Part shown: positions 27,919-36,327 of the stretch, one piece after another
How positions within the stretch are numbered: the first letter of the stretch is position 1
How the letters are laid out: each line of letters opens with the position of its first letter
DNA from: Comamonas sp. lk
Lineage (GTDB): Bacteria; Pseudomonadota; Gammaproteobacteria; Burkholderiales; Burkholderiaceae_C
Reading direction: 5' to 3'
NCBI RefSeq assembly: GCF_900564145.1
Contig: NZ_UOOB01000001.1
Coordinates: forward strand, 1,153,732 to 1,217,731
Length of the DNA: 64,000 nucleotides
Position numbers and translations under genes: made by a program
Notes under the pieces: generated by a model
Seen by the model: only the letters and a program-made list of their open reading frames with translations
Database searches by the model: none
Told to the model about the DNA's origin: nothing

Positions 27919-28310
27919 GTGCTGCGAGCGAAGAAGCGAACTAATATACCCCCGACTCAGGGGTGTCCGCTGTGGGAGCACTTCCATGACGCACAAATAG
28001 GTGCGAAATAAAGAACACAATAGAACGAAAACGAAAATTTTCAAACATCGTTTCTACCAAGAACCGCACTTGCTCATTTTGCATGAGCTGTTTGCGCTTC
28101 ATGCATGGGGCTGTGAAAAAAGCGGGCCGCATGCTTGCCGCCGCGTCAGAGGAGTGCAGCGGGCGCGTTTGCGACGCTTCGGCCCCGCCTGACCTAGACA
28201 ACGCTTGCATGGGGCAGAGGTGGAACAGGTCGTTGAGCCGCGTGCTGAAAAACAAAACCCGCTGTCTTGCGAGCAGCGGGTTCTATCGAATACGTAGCGC
28301 GTGGTGCTTG
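27919..28310. other. Intergenic stretch between Na/Pi gene and lspA
   Basis: No supported gene is seen in these 392 bases. It should hold the promoter of the Na/Pi gene (AT-rich at about 28000-28050) and the lspA terminator at 28256. A 104-codon minus-strand frame at 27941-28255 has no recognisable family. Confidence 0.6.
28256..28282 (-). terminator. Rho-independent terminator of the ribF-ileS-lspA cluster
   Basis: On the minus strand AACCCGCTG and CAGCGGGTT pair around a 9-base loop and are followed by TTTGTTTTTC. It lies 29 bases after the lspA stop. Confidence 0.85.
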
Positions 28311-28838
28311 TCAGCCCTGGGCTTTAGTGCCTTCTTGTTTGGCGCGTCGGGCTCTCAGGATCTCATCGAGAATCAGCAGCACGGCGCCCAGTGTGATCGC
28401 CATATCGGCCACGTTAAAGGCCGGAAAGTGGCTGCGACCCCAGTAAAAATCCAGAAAATCCACCACATAGCCGTGTTGCAGACGGTCGACCACATTGCCG
28501 ATGGCGCCGCCCAGAATGCTGGACAGGGACAGGCAAAACAGTTTCTGCTCCGGATGCTTTTTCAGCTGCCAGACGATGAGCACGGTGGCTACTGCACCGA
28601 TCAGCACAAACAACCAGCGCTGCCAGCCGCCGCCATCGGCCAGAAAGGAGAAGGCTGCACCGGTGTTGTGCGCCCGCACGATGTTGAAGAAGCTGGTCAG
28701 CGGCGTCCAGTCGCCGTACTGGTAATGGGCCAGAATCCACTGCTTGGTGATCTGGTCCACGCCGATGATGACCAGCGCCCACAGCAGCCAGGGCCAGATG
28801 CGGCCAAAGCCTGCGGAGGATGTCGAGGTGTTGCTCAT
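28311..28838 (-). CDS. lspA: Lipoprotein signal peptidase (signal peptidase II)
   Basis: This 175-residue protein has four TM helices and both conserved blocks: [20 protein letters not shown] with the first catalytic Asp, and [11 protein letters not shown] with the second. Upstream blocks VDQITKQW and [13 protein letters not shown] fit. It cleaves prolipoprotein signal peptides at the lipobox after Lgt acts. It is the last gene of the usual ribF-ileS-lspA order. Its products feed the LolCD and LolA pathway encoded elsewhere in this window. Confidence 0.97.
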   Translation of the reverse strand: MSNTSTSSAGFGRIWPWLLWALVIIGVDQITKQWILAHYQYGDWTPLTSFFNIVRAHNTGAAFSFLADGGGWQRWLFVLIGAVATVLIVWQLKKHPEQKLFCLSLSSILGGAIGNVVDRLQHGYVVDFLDFYWGRSHFPAFNVADMAITLGAVLLILDEILRARRAKQEGTKAQG

Positions 28839-28892
28839 GACGGCTCTTAGTAAACAGGAGTCTTCAATCGATAGCTGTCAGCGCTGGATCTC

Positions 28893-28928
28893 AGCCACTT
28901 TCAGTATGAATTTCATCTGAAAGTGGCT
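28893..28928. other. Perfect 12-bp stem hairpin between ileS and lspA
   Basis: AGCCACTTTCAG (28893-28904) and CTGAAAGTGGCT (28917-28928) are exact inverted repeats with a 12-base loop. In the transcription direction no T-run follows, so it looks more like an mRNA processing or stability element than a terminator. A half copy of the dispersed repeat (GATAGCTGTCAGCGCT, 28870-28885) is adjacent. Confidence 0.6.
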
Positions 28929-28954
28929 TTTGATCAGCGCATGCAGCTCACTTT

Positions 28955-31810
28955 TTACGCAGCTTTGCGTACCTCGCCCGTGCCGTGCAGATTGCTGTCG
29001 CAACGGCCGCACAGGCTGGGGTGCTCGGGGTTCACGCCCACGTCGTCGCGGTAGTGCCAGCAGCGCTCGCACTTGGCCGCTTCCGAGGGCTTGACCGCTA
29101 CGGCCAGGGCCTCGCCCGCCACAGCCTGGGCTGCGGAGGTGATGAAGACGAACTTGAGATCATCGGCCAGCGATTGCAGCAGGGCCAGGTCTTCGTGCTG
29201 GGCGGAGATGGTCACTTCGGCCTGCAGCGATGCGCCGACCAGGCCGGTCACGCGCACGGCTTCGATGTCCTTGTTGACCACGTCGCGGATCTCGCGCAGG
29301 CGGCTCCACTTGGCCAGCAGGGCTTCGCTGCCTTCGGGCAGATCGGTGAACTGTTCCAGGTAAATGGTTTCGCTGTCGCCCACGATCTTCCAGGCTTCTT
29401 CGGCCGTGAAGGACAGGAAGGGTGCCATCCAGCGCAGCAGGGCCTGGGTGATCTGGTGCAGCGCGGTCTGGGCCGAGCGGCGGGCCAGGCTCTTGGGTGC
29501 CGTGGTGTAGAGGCGATCCTTCAAGACGTCCAGGTAGAAGCCGCCCAGATCTTCCGAGCAGAACAGCTGCAGCTTGGCCACCACGGGGTGGAATTCATAG
29601 ACCTGGTAGTGGCCGATGATTTCCTTTTGCAGCTGGGCCGCACGCGCCAGGGCGTACTGGTCGATTTCCAGCAGGTCCTTGTAGGCCACGCTGTCGGTGG
29701 CAGCGTCAAAGTCGCTGGTGTTCGCCAGCAAAAAGCGCAGCGTGTTGCGGATGCGGCGATAGGCGTCCACCACGCGGGCCAGGATCTTGTCGTCGATACC
29801 CAGATCGCCCGAGTAATCGGTAGATGCCACCCACAGGCGGATGATTTCGGCACCCATCTTGCCGCTCACGTCCTGCGGCGCCACGGTGTTGCCCACGGAC
29901 TTGGACATCTTCTTGCCCTGGCCGTCCACGGTGAAGCCGTGGGTCAGCAGGCCCTTGTAAGGCGCGCGGCCGAAGATGGCCGAGGCCAGCAGCAGCGAAG
30001 AGTGGAACCAGCCGCGGTGCTGGTCATGGCCTTCCAGGTACAGGTCGGCTTCGGGGCCCTGGTCGTGGTGCATATCGGCATGGGTGCCGCGCATCACGTG
30101 CCAGAAGGTGGAACCCGAGTCGAACCAGACTTCCAGAATGTCGGTGCTCTTGGTGTAGAGCGAAGCTTCTTCGGCGCCCAGGATTTCTTCGGTGCTCACG
30201 CGGCTCCAGGCCTCGATGCCACCTTGTTCGATCATGTCGGCCGCTTGGTCGATGATCTCCATGGTGCGCGGGTGCAGCGCGCCCGTGTCCACATGCAGGA
30301 AGAAGGGAATGGGCACGCCCCAGGAGCGCTGACGCGAGATGCACCAGTCCGGACGGCCGGCGATCATGGCGCGCAGGCGTTCCTGCCCGTTTTCGGGGTA
30401 GAAGTTGGTCTGCTCGATGGCGTCCAGAGCGATCTGGCGCAGGGTCTTCTCGGGCTTCTGGGCCGGGTCGGTGAACACGCCTTCGCCCTCGTCCATGCGG
30501 ATGAACCACTGGGCCGCAGCGCGGTAGATCACCGGCGTCTTGTGGCGCCAGCAGTGCGGGTAGCTGTGGCTGATGGTGGTGGTGTCCATCAGACGGTTGG
30601 CGACCTTGAGTGCGTCCAGGATGACGGGCACGGCCTTCCAGATGTGCTGGCCGCCGAACAGCGGCATTTCGGGCGCGTACACGCCGTTGCCCTGCACGGG
30701 GTTGAGGATGTCCTTGTACTCCATGCCGTTGGAGACGCAGGAGTTGAAGTCGTCCAGACCATAGGCCGGAGCCGAGTGCACGATACCCGTGCCGTCGTCG
30801 GCCGTGGCGTATTCGGCCAGGTACACGGGGGAGATGCGGTCAAAGCCCTTGTCCACATGGGCCAGCGGGTGCTTGAAGGGCATGTGGTCCAGCGCCTTGC
30901 CCTGAGCCGTGGCAAGTACATTGCCTTCCAGCTTCCAGCGGGCCAGGCATTTTTCGACCAGGGCCGAGGCCACGATCAGCAGGCCGCGCTCGGTATCGAC
31001 CAGGCTGTATTCCAGATCGGGGTTGACGTTGAGCGCCTGGTTGGCGGGGATGGTCCAGGCCGTGGTGGTCCAGATGACGATGAAGGCCTCTTTGTCCAGC
31101 TTTTCCAGGCCAAAGGCTGCAGCCAGCTTGGCGGGTTCGGCGGCGGGGAACATCACGTCCAGGGTCTGGCTCTGCTTGTCCTGGTACTCGATCTCGAATT
31201 CGGCCAGCGAGGAGGCGCAGTCAAAACACCAGTACACGGGCTTCAGGCCGCGGTAGACAAAGCCACGCTCCATCACCTGCTTCAAGGCACGCAGCTCCAG
31301 CGCCTCGTTGGCGTAGTTCATGGTCTTGTAGGGGTGGTCCCAGTCGGCCAGCACGCCCAGGCGCTTGAAGTCTACCATCTGCTGGGTGATTTGCTCGGTG
31401 GCAAAGGCACGGCTCTTGGCCTGCATCTCGTCACGGGGCAGATTGCGGCCGTGCAGCTTTTCGATGGCGTTTTCGATGGGCAGACCGTGGCAGTCCCAGC
31501 CCGGCACATAGCGCGCGTCAAAGCCTTCCAATTGGCGGCTCTTGACGATCATGTCCTTCAAGATCTTGTTGACGGCGTGGCCGATGTGGATCTTGCCGTT
31601 GGCGTAGGGCGGGCCGTCGTGCAGGATGAACATGGGCGCGCCGGCACGGGCGTCACGCAGCTTCTTGTAAATGCCTTGCTCTTCCCATTCCTTGGCCCAG
31701 CCCGGCTCGCGCTTGGGCAGATCGCCGCGCATGGGGAAGGGGGTGTCGGGCATGTTCAGCGTCGCACGGTAAACGGACGCTTCGGGCTTGTTGGACTTCG
31801 ATTCAGACAT
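28955..31810 (-). CDS. ileS: Isoleucyl-tRNA synthetase
   Basis: This 951-residue class Ia synthetase has the HIGH motif in [15 protein letters not shown] and KMSKS in [12 protein letters not shown]. The WIDE-like editing domain and the anticodon-binding region lie where expected, with a C-terminal zinc module [10 protein letters not shown]...CGRC. It charges tRNA-Ile with isoleucine and edits valine. ATG at 31810 ([12 protein letters not shown]) is chosen because the frame upstream is not conserved. It lies between ribF, 129 bases upstream, and lspA, 116 bases downstream. Length is normal. Confidence 0.98.
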   Translation of the reverse strand: MSESKSNKPEASVYRATLNMPDTPFPMRGDLPKREPGWAKEWEEQGIYKKLRDARAGAPMFILHDGPPYANGKIHIGHAVNKILKDMIVKSRQLEGFDARYVPGWDCHGLPIENAIEKLHGRNLPRDEMQAKSRAFATEQITQQMVDFKRLGVLADWDHPYKTMNYANEALELRALKQVMERGFVYRGLKPVYWCFDCASSLAEFEIEYQDKQSQTLDVMFPAAEPAKLAAAFGLEKLDKEAFIVIWTTTAWTIPANQALNVNPDLEYSLVDTERGLLIVASALVEKCLARWKLEGNVLATAQGKALDHMPFKHPLAHVDKGFDRISPVYLAEYATADDGTGIVHSAPAYGLDDFNSCVSNGMEYKDILNPVQGNGVYAPEMPLFGGQHIWKAVPVILDALKVANRLMDTTTISHSYPHCWRHKTPVIYRAAAQWFIRMDEGEGVFTDPAQKPEKTLRQIALDAIEQTNFYPENGQERLRAMIAGRPDWCISRQRSWGVPIPFFLHVDTGALHPRTMEIIDQAADMIEQGGIEAWSRVSTEEILGAEEASLYTKSTDILEVWFDSGSTFWHVMRGTHADMHHDQGPEADLYLEGHDQHRGWFHSSLLLASAIFGRAPYKGLLTHGFTVDGQGKKMSKSVGNTVAPQDVSGKMGAEIIRLWVASTDYSGDLGIDDKILARVVDAYRRIRNTLRFLLANTSDFDAATDSVAYKDLLEIDQYALARAAQLQKEIIGHYQVYEFHPVVAKLQLFCSEDLGGFYLDVLKDRLYTTAPKSLARRSAQTALHQITQALLRWMAPFLSFTAEEAWKIVGDSETIYLEQFTDLPEGSEALLAKWSRLREIRDVVNKDIEAVRVTGLVGASLQAEVTISAQHEDLALLQSLADDLKFVFITSAAQAVAGEALAVAVKPSEAAKCERCWHYRDDVGVNPEHPSLCGRCDSNLHGTGEVRKAA

Positions 31811-31939
31811 GGAAAACCTTGAGAGCAATACAAGGCCCGGGCAGCTGTGCCAGGGCATGAATGGGGAGTTTGGCGCCCGGTGCGCCGCTGCCAGGGCTCT
31901 GGCAGATACGGCGGATCGGGCAGGCGGACAGCGAGAGCG

Positions 31940-33001
31940 TCAAATTCGGTCGCGCGTGGTTTGGCGACGGGTCTCGGTATGGCTGGACGTATGGGACGGC
32001 GCGTGGTTGCCAGCGAAGAACGCACGTGCGTCATCGCAGTCCTTGGCGATGCCTGCCGTCAGGGCATCGAGACTGTCGTACTTCAGCTCGTCGTGCAGTT
32101 TGTGCAGAAGTTCCACGCGGATGATTTTACCGTAGGCCCCTTCCCCACCCAGGTCTACGGGCCAATCAAAGCAGTGGGTCTCCAGCAGCACGCGGCCGCC
32201 GTTGATGTCGTTGGGGTCCAGCGAGGGGCGCACGCCCAGGTTGGCCACGCCATGCAGCGGTGTATCCGTCAGGCCATGTACCAGCACGGCGAAAATGCCG
32301 CTGGCAGCGGGTTTCCAGTGGTCAAAACGCAGGTTCAGGGTGCGAAAGCCGTCGTCTGCGCCGGCGCGGCTCTCGGCCAGTTTGCGGCCCAGCTTGCGGC
32401 CGTGGACCACATGGCCGGAGATGCGGTAGGGGTGGCCCAGCAGCTTGGCCGCCTGCTGCATATCGCCTGCGGCCAGGGCTTCGCGCACGGCGGTGCTGGA
32501 GACGCGCAGTCCATGGACCTCGTAGCTGTTCATACGGGCCACGTCAAAGCCCAGCGCCTGGCCGGAGGAGTCGAGCATGGCGTAGTCGCCGGCGCGTTTG
32601 TTGCCAAAGCGGAAATCATCGCCCACGAGCACGTATTTGGCGCCCAGGCCGGAGATCAGCACGTCCTGGATGAAGTCTTCGGGGCGCTGGCTGGCCAGGG
32701 ATTCATTGAACGGCAGGATGACGACCTGATCCACGCCGCAGATTTCCAGCTGGCTGAGCTTGTCGCGCAGCGTGCCCACCCGGGCCGGTGCCAGATCGGG
32801 CTTGCCCAGCTTTTGCGCGAAATAGTCGCGCGGGTGGGGCTCGAAGGTCATGGCGCAGGTCGGTATGCCGCGCTGTGCCGCTTCGGCGCGCAATAGTCCC
32901 AGCATGGCCTGGTGGCCTCGGTGCACCCCATCGAAATTGCCAATGGTCACAGCGCAGGCTGGGGCCAGGCCGGGGTGCTTGAATCCACGGAAAATCTTCA
33001 T
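31940..33001 (-). CDS. ribF: Bifunctional riboflavin kinase / FAD synthetase
   Basis: This 353-residue protein has an N-terminal nucleotidyltransferase domain with TIGNFDGVHRGHQAM (the HxGH-type motif). VLVGDDFRFGNKRAGDYAML follows, then a C-terminal flavokinase barrel. It phosphorylates riboflavin to FMN and adenylylates FMN to FAD. The flavokinase motif is altered: where GRxLGFPTxN is usual, this protein has GRKLAESRAGADDGFRTLN, an insertion of about nine residues with Pro replaced by Arg. The start ATG 33001 begins the conserved MKIFRGF. It is the first gene of the ribF-ileS-lspA cluster and is divergent from an HNH gene. Confidence 0.95.
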   Translation of the reverse strand: MKIFRGFKHPGLAPACAVTIGNFDGVHRGHQAMLGLLRAEAAQRGIPTCAMTFEPHPRDYFAQKLGKPDLAPARVGTLRDKLSQLEICGVDQVVILPFNESLASQRPEDFIQDVLISGLGAKYVLVGDDFRFGNKRAGDYAMLDSSGQALGFDVARMNSYEVHGLRVSSTAVREALAAGDMQQAAKLLGHPYRISGHVVHGRKLGRKLAESRAGADDGFRTLNLRFDHWKPAASGIFAVLVHGLTDTPLHGVANLGVRPSLDPNDINGGRVLLETHCFDWPVDLGGEGAYGKIIRVELLHKLHDELKYDSLDALTAGIAKDCDDARAFFAGNHAPSHTSSHTETRRQTTRDRI

Positions 33002-33173
33002 GGGCTGCTTTGTTTTTGGTAGCAGCTGGCGCCGATGCGAGCGGCACAAGCCGTCAATTTGACATAGTTTCAGAGTATATTGCTTCCATCCCCGCAGCCA
33101 AACCGGCTGCCAAAAGAGCGCCAAGACGCTCTCTCGTTCTCGTGGTCCAGATCTGACTGACAGGAGGCGTGTT

Positions 33174-33731
33174 GTGAAAGTCTTGAAGCTGACAGCCCAG
33201 GGGCTGCCGCAGTCCTGGGTGACGCTGGAGCAAGCGGCGCTGCACTATGCGGCGGATGAGGTGCGCTGGGAAGCCGGCGCCGAGATTGCCTGCTTTCGCG
33301 GTGGCCATAACGCGGTAACGGGTCGGCAGTCAGTCATTCACATCAACTCCATCATCGGCACCAAGGGTGTGTCGGCCATCAATCCGCACGAGCTGCTGCC
33401 TGGGCTGACCAATGGCAAGCTGTTTGCCCGCGACCGCTGCCTGTGCGCCTATTGCGGCCGCCAATTCCATGAAGGCGATCTGACGCGCGAGCACATCGTG
33501 CCCGTCTGCGTGGGCGGCCAGCACACCTGGATGAATCTGGTCACGGCCTGCCGTGCATGCAATCACCGCAAAGGCCCGCGCACGCCCGAGCAGGCGCATA
33601 TGCCCTTGCTCTACACCCCGTACACGCCCACGCTGTGGGAAGACTTCATTTTGCGAAACCGCCGCATTCTGGCCGATCAGATGGAGTTTCTCGTGGCCCA
33701 TGTGCCGCGTTATTCGCGCTGGCGCAGCTGA
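33174..33731 (+). CDS. HNH endonuclease family protein
   Basis: This 185-residue protein has a C-terminal HNH/Zn module: CAYCG, then REHIVPVCVGGQHTWMNLVTACRACNHRKG. Two CxxC pairs bind zinc and the catalytic His lies in EHIVP. About 85 residues precede it, with a conserved-looking INSIIGTKG segment. GTG at 33174 has a perfect AGGAGG 6 bases upstream. Chromosomal proteins of this kind occur widely in proteobacteria as stand-alone genes; target and role are unknown. There is no partner methylase, intron or mobile element around it. Confidence 0.9.
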   Translation: MKVLKLTAQGLPQSWVTLEQAALHYAADEVRWEAGAEIACFRGGHNAVTGRQSVIHINSIIGTKGVSAINPHELLPGLTNGKLFARDRCLCAYCGRQFHEGDLTREHIVPVCVGGQHTWMNLVTACRACNHRKGPRTPEQAHMPLLYTPYTPTLWEDFILRNRRILADQMEFLVAHVPRYSRWRS

Positions 33732-33824
33732 TTTTTTACGCTCCGGGCGGTTTGTGCTTGCGTCTTGCCTGACAGGCGCGCCGGTTTGTGTTCGAATATC
33801 GGGTTTACCCTTGGATCATCCATC

Positions 33825-34772
33825 ATGATCGTTCGCGATCGGCCCTCTGGCTTCAAGCTTTTCTGGATTGTGCGGGGCTCGGTGCTGCAACGCATCATGG
33901 CCGTGCTGGCTGTCAACATCGTGTTTGCCATGCTGATTACGGTGGCGCACGGCATGTTGTTTGACGTCAAGATTCCCGTCACCACCATCCCCTTCACCCT
34001 GATTGGCCTGCCGCTGGCCATTTTTCTGGGCTTTCGCAACAACACGGCCTATGCCCGGTATTCGGAGGGGCGCAAGCTCTGGGGCGAAATCCTGATCCAT
34101 GCGCGCACGCTGACGCGCCAGTGCCAGACCCTGATTTGCTTCGATCACCCGCCAGACCCGCGCCAGCGCGCCAGTGATGCGCGGGTGCGCATGGTGCACC
34201 GCGTCGTGGCCTTTGCCCATGTGCTGCGGGCGCAGCTGCGCGGCCTGGGCGACGATGTGGCGGCGCAGCATTGGCTGACCGATGAAGAATGGCAGCGCCT
34301 GCAGCAGCTGCCGCTGCCCCAGCGCACGGATGCGCTGATGCTGGCCATGGGCCACGATTTGAGCCGGTGCGTGCAGCAGCAGCGGATTGATCCCTGTCTG
34401 GCCGTGGCGGTGGACAAGACTTTTACCGGCCTGACGACTGCCGCAGCCTCTTGCGAGCGCATACGCAACACGCCCATCCCGTTTTCCTATTCGCTGCTGC
34501 TGCACCGCACGGCGCATATGTATTGCTTTCTGTTGCCTTTCGGGCTGGTGGATGTCACGGGTTTCATGACGCCGTTTGTGGTGGCCATCGTGGCTTACAC
34601 GTTCTACGGGCTGGATGCGCTGGGCGACGAGCTGGAAGAGCCATTCGGCATGGAAAGCAATGATCTGGCGCTGGACAGCATTTGCCGGGGCATCGAGATT
34701 GCCATGTGCCAGTCTCTGGGCGATCCCCAGGTGCCGGCGCCGCTACAACCGGTGGACTACCAGCTGACCTGA
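33825..34772 (+). CDS. Bestrophin-family channel protein
   Basis: This 315-residue protein has the bestrophin/UPF0187 pattern. It starts MIVRDRPSGFKLFWIVRGSVLQR. TM helices follow, with PFTLIGLPLAIFLGFRNNTAYARYSEGRKLWGE, the bestrophin signature. Further on are FVVAIVAYTFYGLDALGDELEEPFG (a Ca-clasp-like acidic block) and NDLALDSI. Bacterial homologues form pentameric ion channels. ATG at 33825 begins the conserved start; an in-frame extension to 33765 is not conserved. A strong terminator follows directly. Confidence 0.93.
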   Translation: MIVRDRPSGFKLFWIVRGSVLQRIMAVLAVNIVFAMLITVAHGMLFDVKIPVTTIPFTLIGLPLAIFLGFRNNTAYARYSEGRKLWGEILIHARTLTRQCQTLICFDHPPDPRQRASDARVRMVHRVVAFAHVLRAQLRGLGDDVAAQHWLTDEEWQRLQQLPLPQRTDALMLAMGHDLSRCVQQQRIDPCLAVAVDKTFTGLTTAAASCERIRNTPIPFSYSLLLHRTAHMYCFLLPFGLVDVTGFMTPFVVAIVAYTFYGLDALGDELEEPFGMESNDLALDSICRGIEIAMCQSLGDPQVPAPLQPVDYQLT

Positions 34773-34784
34773 AGCCTGCCTTCC

Positions 34785-34828
34785 AAAAACAAAGCCCCAT
34801 ACAGTCTTGCTGTTGGGGCTTTGTTTTT
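34785..34828. terminator. Bidirectional terminator after the bestrophin gene
   Basis: AAAAACAAAGCCCCA and TGGGGCTTTGTTTTT are perfect inverted repeats around a loop that itself pairs (ACAG/CTGT). They lie between convergent genes. A copy of the dispersed repeat follows directly. Confidence 0.9.
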
Positions 34829-34872
34829 GATAGCGGCTAGCGCTTTTTTTATATGGCTTAGAGGCTTGTTTC
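34827..34872. repeat. Dispersed palindromic repeat overlapping the deaminase 3' end
   Basis: TTGATAGCGGCTAGCGCTTT is followed by a diverged second arm GGCTTAGAGGCTTG. The stop codon of the minus-strand deaminase gene (34858-34860) lies inside the repeat. Confidence 0.6.
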
Positions 34873-35352
34873 TGCCTGGGTTTTATCCACGGCCTGCTGC
34901 CAGGCCTCGTACAGATCCTGGCCCTCATCGCGCACGCGGTGGCTGATCAGGGTCAGCTCGCGTTGTTCCTCGGGCTTGGCCAGTTCCACATAGCCGCGCG
35001 CTGCAGACAGGTCGTAGGGCTCGCCGTCTTCGTTGGAATAGGCAAAGTAGACCTTCTTGACACCGGCCAGCAGCATGGCCGTGTAGCACATGCTGCAGGG
35101 ATAGCCGCTGGCATACATGACAGCGCCGCTCAGATCCGTGCTGCCCTGGGCCTTGGCGCCTATGCGCAAGGCCTGCATCTCGGCATGGGCCGAGGGGTCG
35201 CAGAGCTCGTCCACCTGGTTCACGGCGCGGGCCAGGACCTGGCCGTCTCTGACCAGCACGGCGCCGAAAGGCCAGGTGGGCTGGGGTCTGTCCTTGACAT
35301 TGCCCATGGCCAGGCGAATGGAATCGAGCAGGTACTTGTCTTCGTTATGCAT
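34858..35352 (-). CDS. Nucleoside/guanine deaminase-like protein (CDA fold)
   Basis: This 164-residue zinc deaminase has HAEMQAL (Zn His and catalytic Glu) and PCSMCYTAM (two Zn Cys). These motifs are shared by guanine deaminase, tRNA adenosine deaminase and related enzymes. Its position beside 5-hydroxyisourate hydrolase and OHCU decarboxylase genes favours guanine deamination to xanthine, feeding urate catabolism; this is context inference. ATG at 35352 has AAGGAG at a good distance. It is 26 bases downstream of the hydrolase gene in the same direction, so an operon is likely. Confidence 0.85.
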   Translation of the reverse strand: MHNEDKYLLDSIRLAMGNVKDRPQPTWPFGAVLVRDGQVLARAVNQVDELCDPSAHAEMQALRIGAKAQGSTDLSGAVMYASGYPCSMCYTAMLLAGVKKVYFAYSNEDGEPYDLSAARGYVELAKPEEQRELTLISHRVRDEGQDLYEAWQQAVDKTQAETSL

Positions 35353-35378
35353 GGAAATCGTTCTCCTTGTTGAAAAAA

Positions 35379-35714
35379 TCAGCTGCCACGGTAGGTGGTG
35401 AAAAACCAGGGCGAGCACAGCATGGGCACGTGATAGTGCTGGGCTGCGTCGAAGATGGAAAAACGCACCAGCACTTCTTCCGACAGTGCCGTGGGTTCCT
35501 TGAAATGCTCGCCTACGTAAAAACGCAGTTCGAAGTCCCCGGTGCGCGCCGACTGGGCCGCCAGCATGGGGCTGTCGGTGCGGCCGTCGGCATTGGTGCG
35601 GGTGCTGTTCAGACGCTGAGGCGGGGATTGCGCGACGTCGTAAAGCTCCACCCGCAGGCCCGCGATGGGGCGGCCGGTGGTGACATTGAGTGCGTGGGTG
35701 CTGATGCCTGCCAT
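35379..35714 (-). CDS. uraH: 5-Hydroxyisourate hydrolase
   Basis: This 111-residue transthyretin-fold enzyme has all catalytic signatures: His in GISTHALNVTTGRP, Arg in TRTNADGR, His in HYHVPMLCSPW and the C-terminal tetrapeptide YRGS. It hydrolyses 5-hydroxyisourate to OHCU, the second step of urate breakdown, in the cytoplasm. ATG at 35714 gives the conserved start MAGISTHAL. It lies between the deaminase gene and a second exported paralog, all transcribed leftward. Confidence 0.96.
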   Translation of the reverse strand: MAGISTHALNVTTGRPIAGLRVELYDVAQSPPQRLNSTRTNADGRTDSPMLAAQSARTGDFELRFYVGEHFKEPTALSEEVLVRFSIFDAAQHYHVPMLCSPWFFTTYRGS

Positions 35715-35766
35715 GATTTGCCTTTCACGAGATTGGAATATCCGAGCTGGGGGAAAGAGCCGAGGC

Positions 35767-36297
35767 TCAGCTGCCGCGCGAGTAGGTGTAGTTCCAGGGG
35801 CCGAACTGCATAGGCAGGTGGATGCGCTCGGCCGTGTTCGCGATCTGAAAGCGCACCGGCACCTTGGACAGAAAGGCGGGTCGGGGCAGCCTGGAGCCCT
35901 TGGCGGCAAAGTAATCGTCCACATGCAGCAGCATCTCGTAGCGGCCGGCGCGGTAGCTGTCGTCGATCAGCAGAGGCTCGTCCGCTCGGCCGTTGGCGTT
36001 CACGATGAAGCTGCGCACCAGCACATAGTTCTGGCCGTCCCAGCGCGAGAAGTCGATGCGCAGGCCCGTGGCTGCCGAGCCGTGGAACGTGTCCACGGCA
36101 TGCATGGTCAGGCGCGGGCTGACGCCGTGCAGCACGATGGGTCCGGAGGACTGGGCCGGTGTCGGCTGGGGCGTTTCGGCAGCCAGTGCGCCGCGTGCCG
36201 CGACCAGGGCCGAGGTACCGAGTGCCAGGCCGGAGAGGGCGAACTGACGGCGCGTCGGGAGCAGAGCTTGTGCGCTGGAAAAAGAAGTCTTGGACAT
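35767..36297 (-). CDS. Tat-exported transthyretin-like paralog of HIU hydrolase
   Basis: This 176-residue protein begins with a Tat-type signal (TRRQFALSGLALGTSALVAA, cleavage near ALAAE). It predicts folded export to the periplasm. The mature part is a transthyretin fold of about 120 residues similar to the neighbouring hydrolase. The active site differs: the N-terminal His is kept (LTMHAVDT) and the C-terminal His is kept (IHLPM). However, the catalytic Arg of TRTNADGR is Ile here (FIVNANGR), and YRGS is changed to YSRGS. Canonical 5-hydroxyisourate hydrolysis is therefore doubtful. It is 52 bases upstream of uraH and downstream of the transporter gene in the same operon. Confidence 0.88.
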   Translation of the reverse strand: MSKTSFSSAQALLPTRRQFALSGLALGTSALVAARGALAAETPQPTPAQSSGPIVLHGVSPRLTMHAVDTFHGSAATGLRIDFSRWDGQNYVLVRSFIVNANGRADEPLLIDDSYRAGRYEMLLHVDDYFAAKGSRLPRPAFLSKVPVRFQIANTAERIHLPMQFGPWNYTYSRGS

Positions 36298-36327
36298 ATA
36301 CCTGTTTCCTTCAGATCAGATGCAGCT

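Noticed and set aside
27941..28255. A 104-codon minus-strand frame between the Na/Pi gene and lspA
   Set aside because: No recognisable family, mixed composition, and it covers the promoter region of the Na/Pi gene.
28985..31822. A 945-codon plus-strand open frame opposite ileS
   Set aside because: It is an antisense shadow of the clearly identified isoleucyl-tRNA synthetase.
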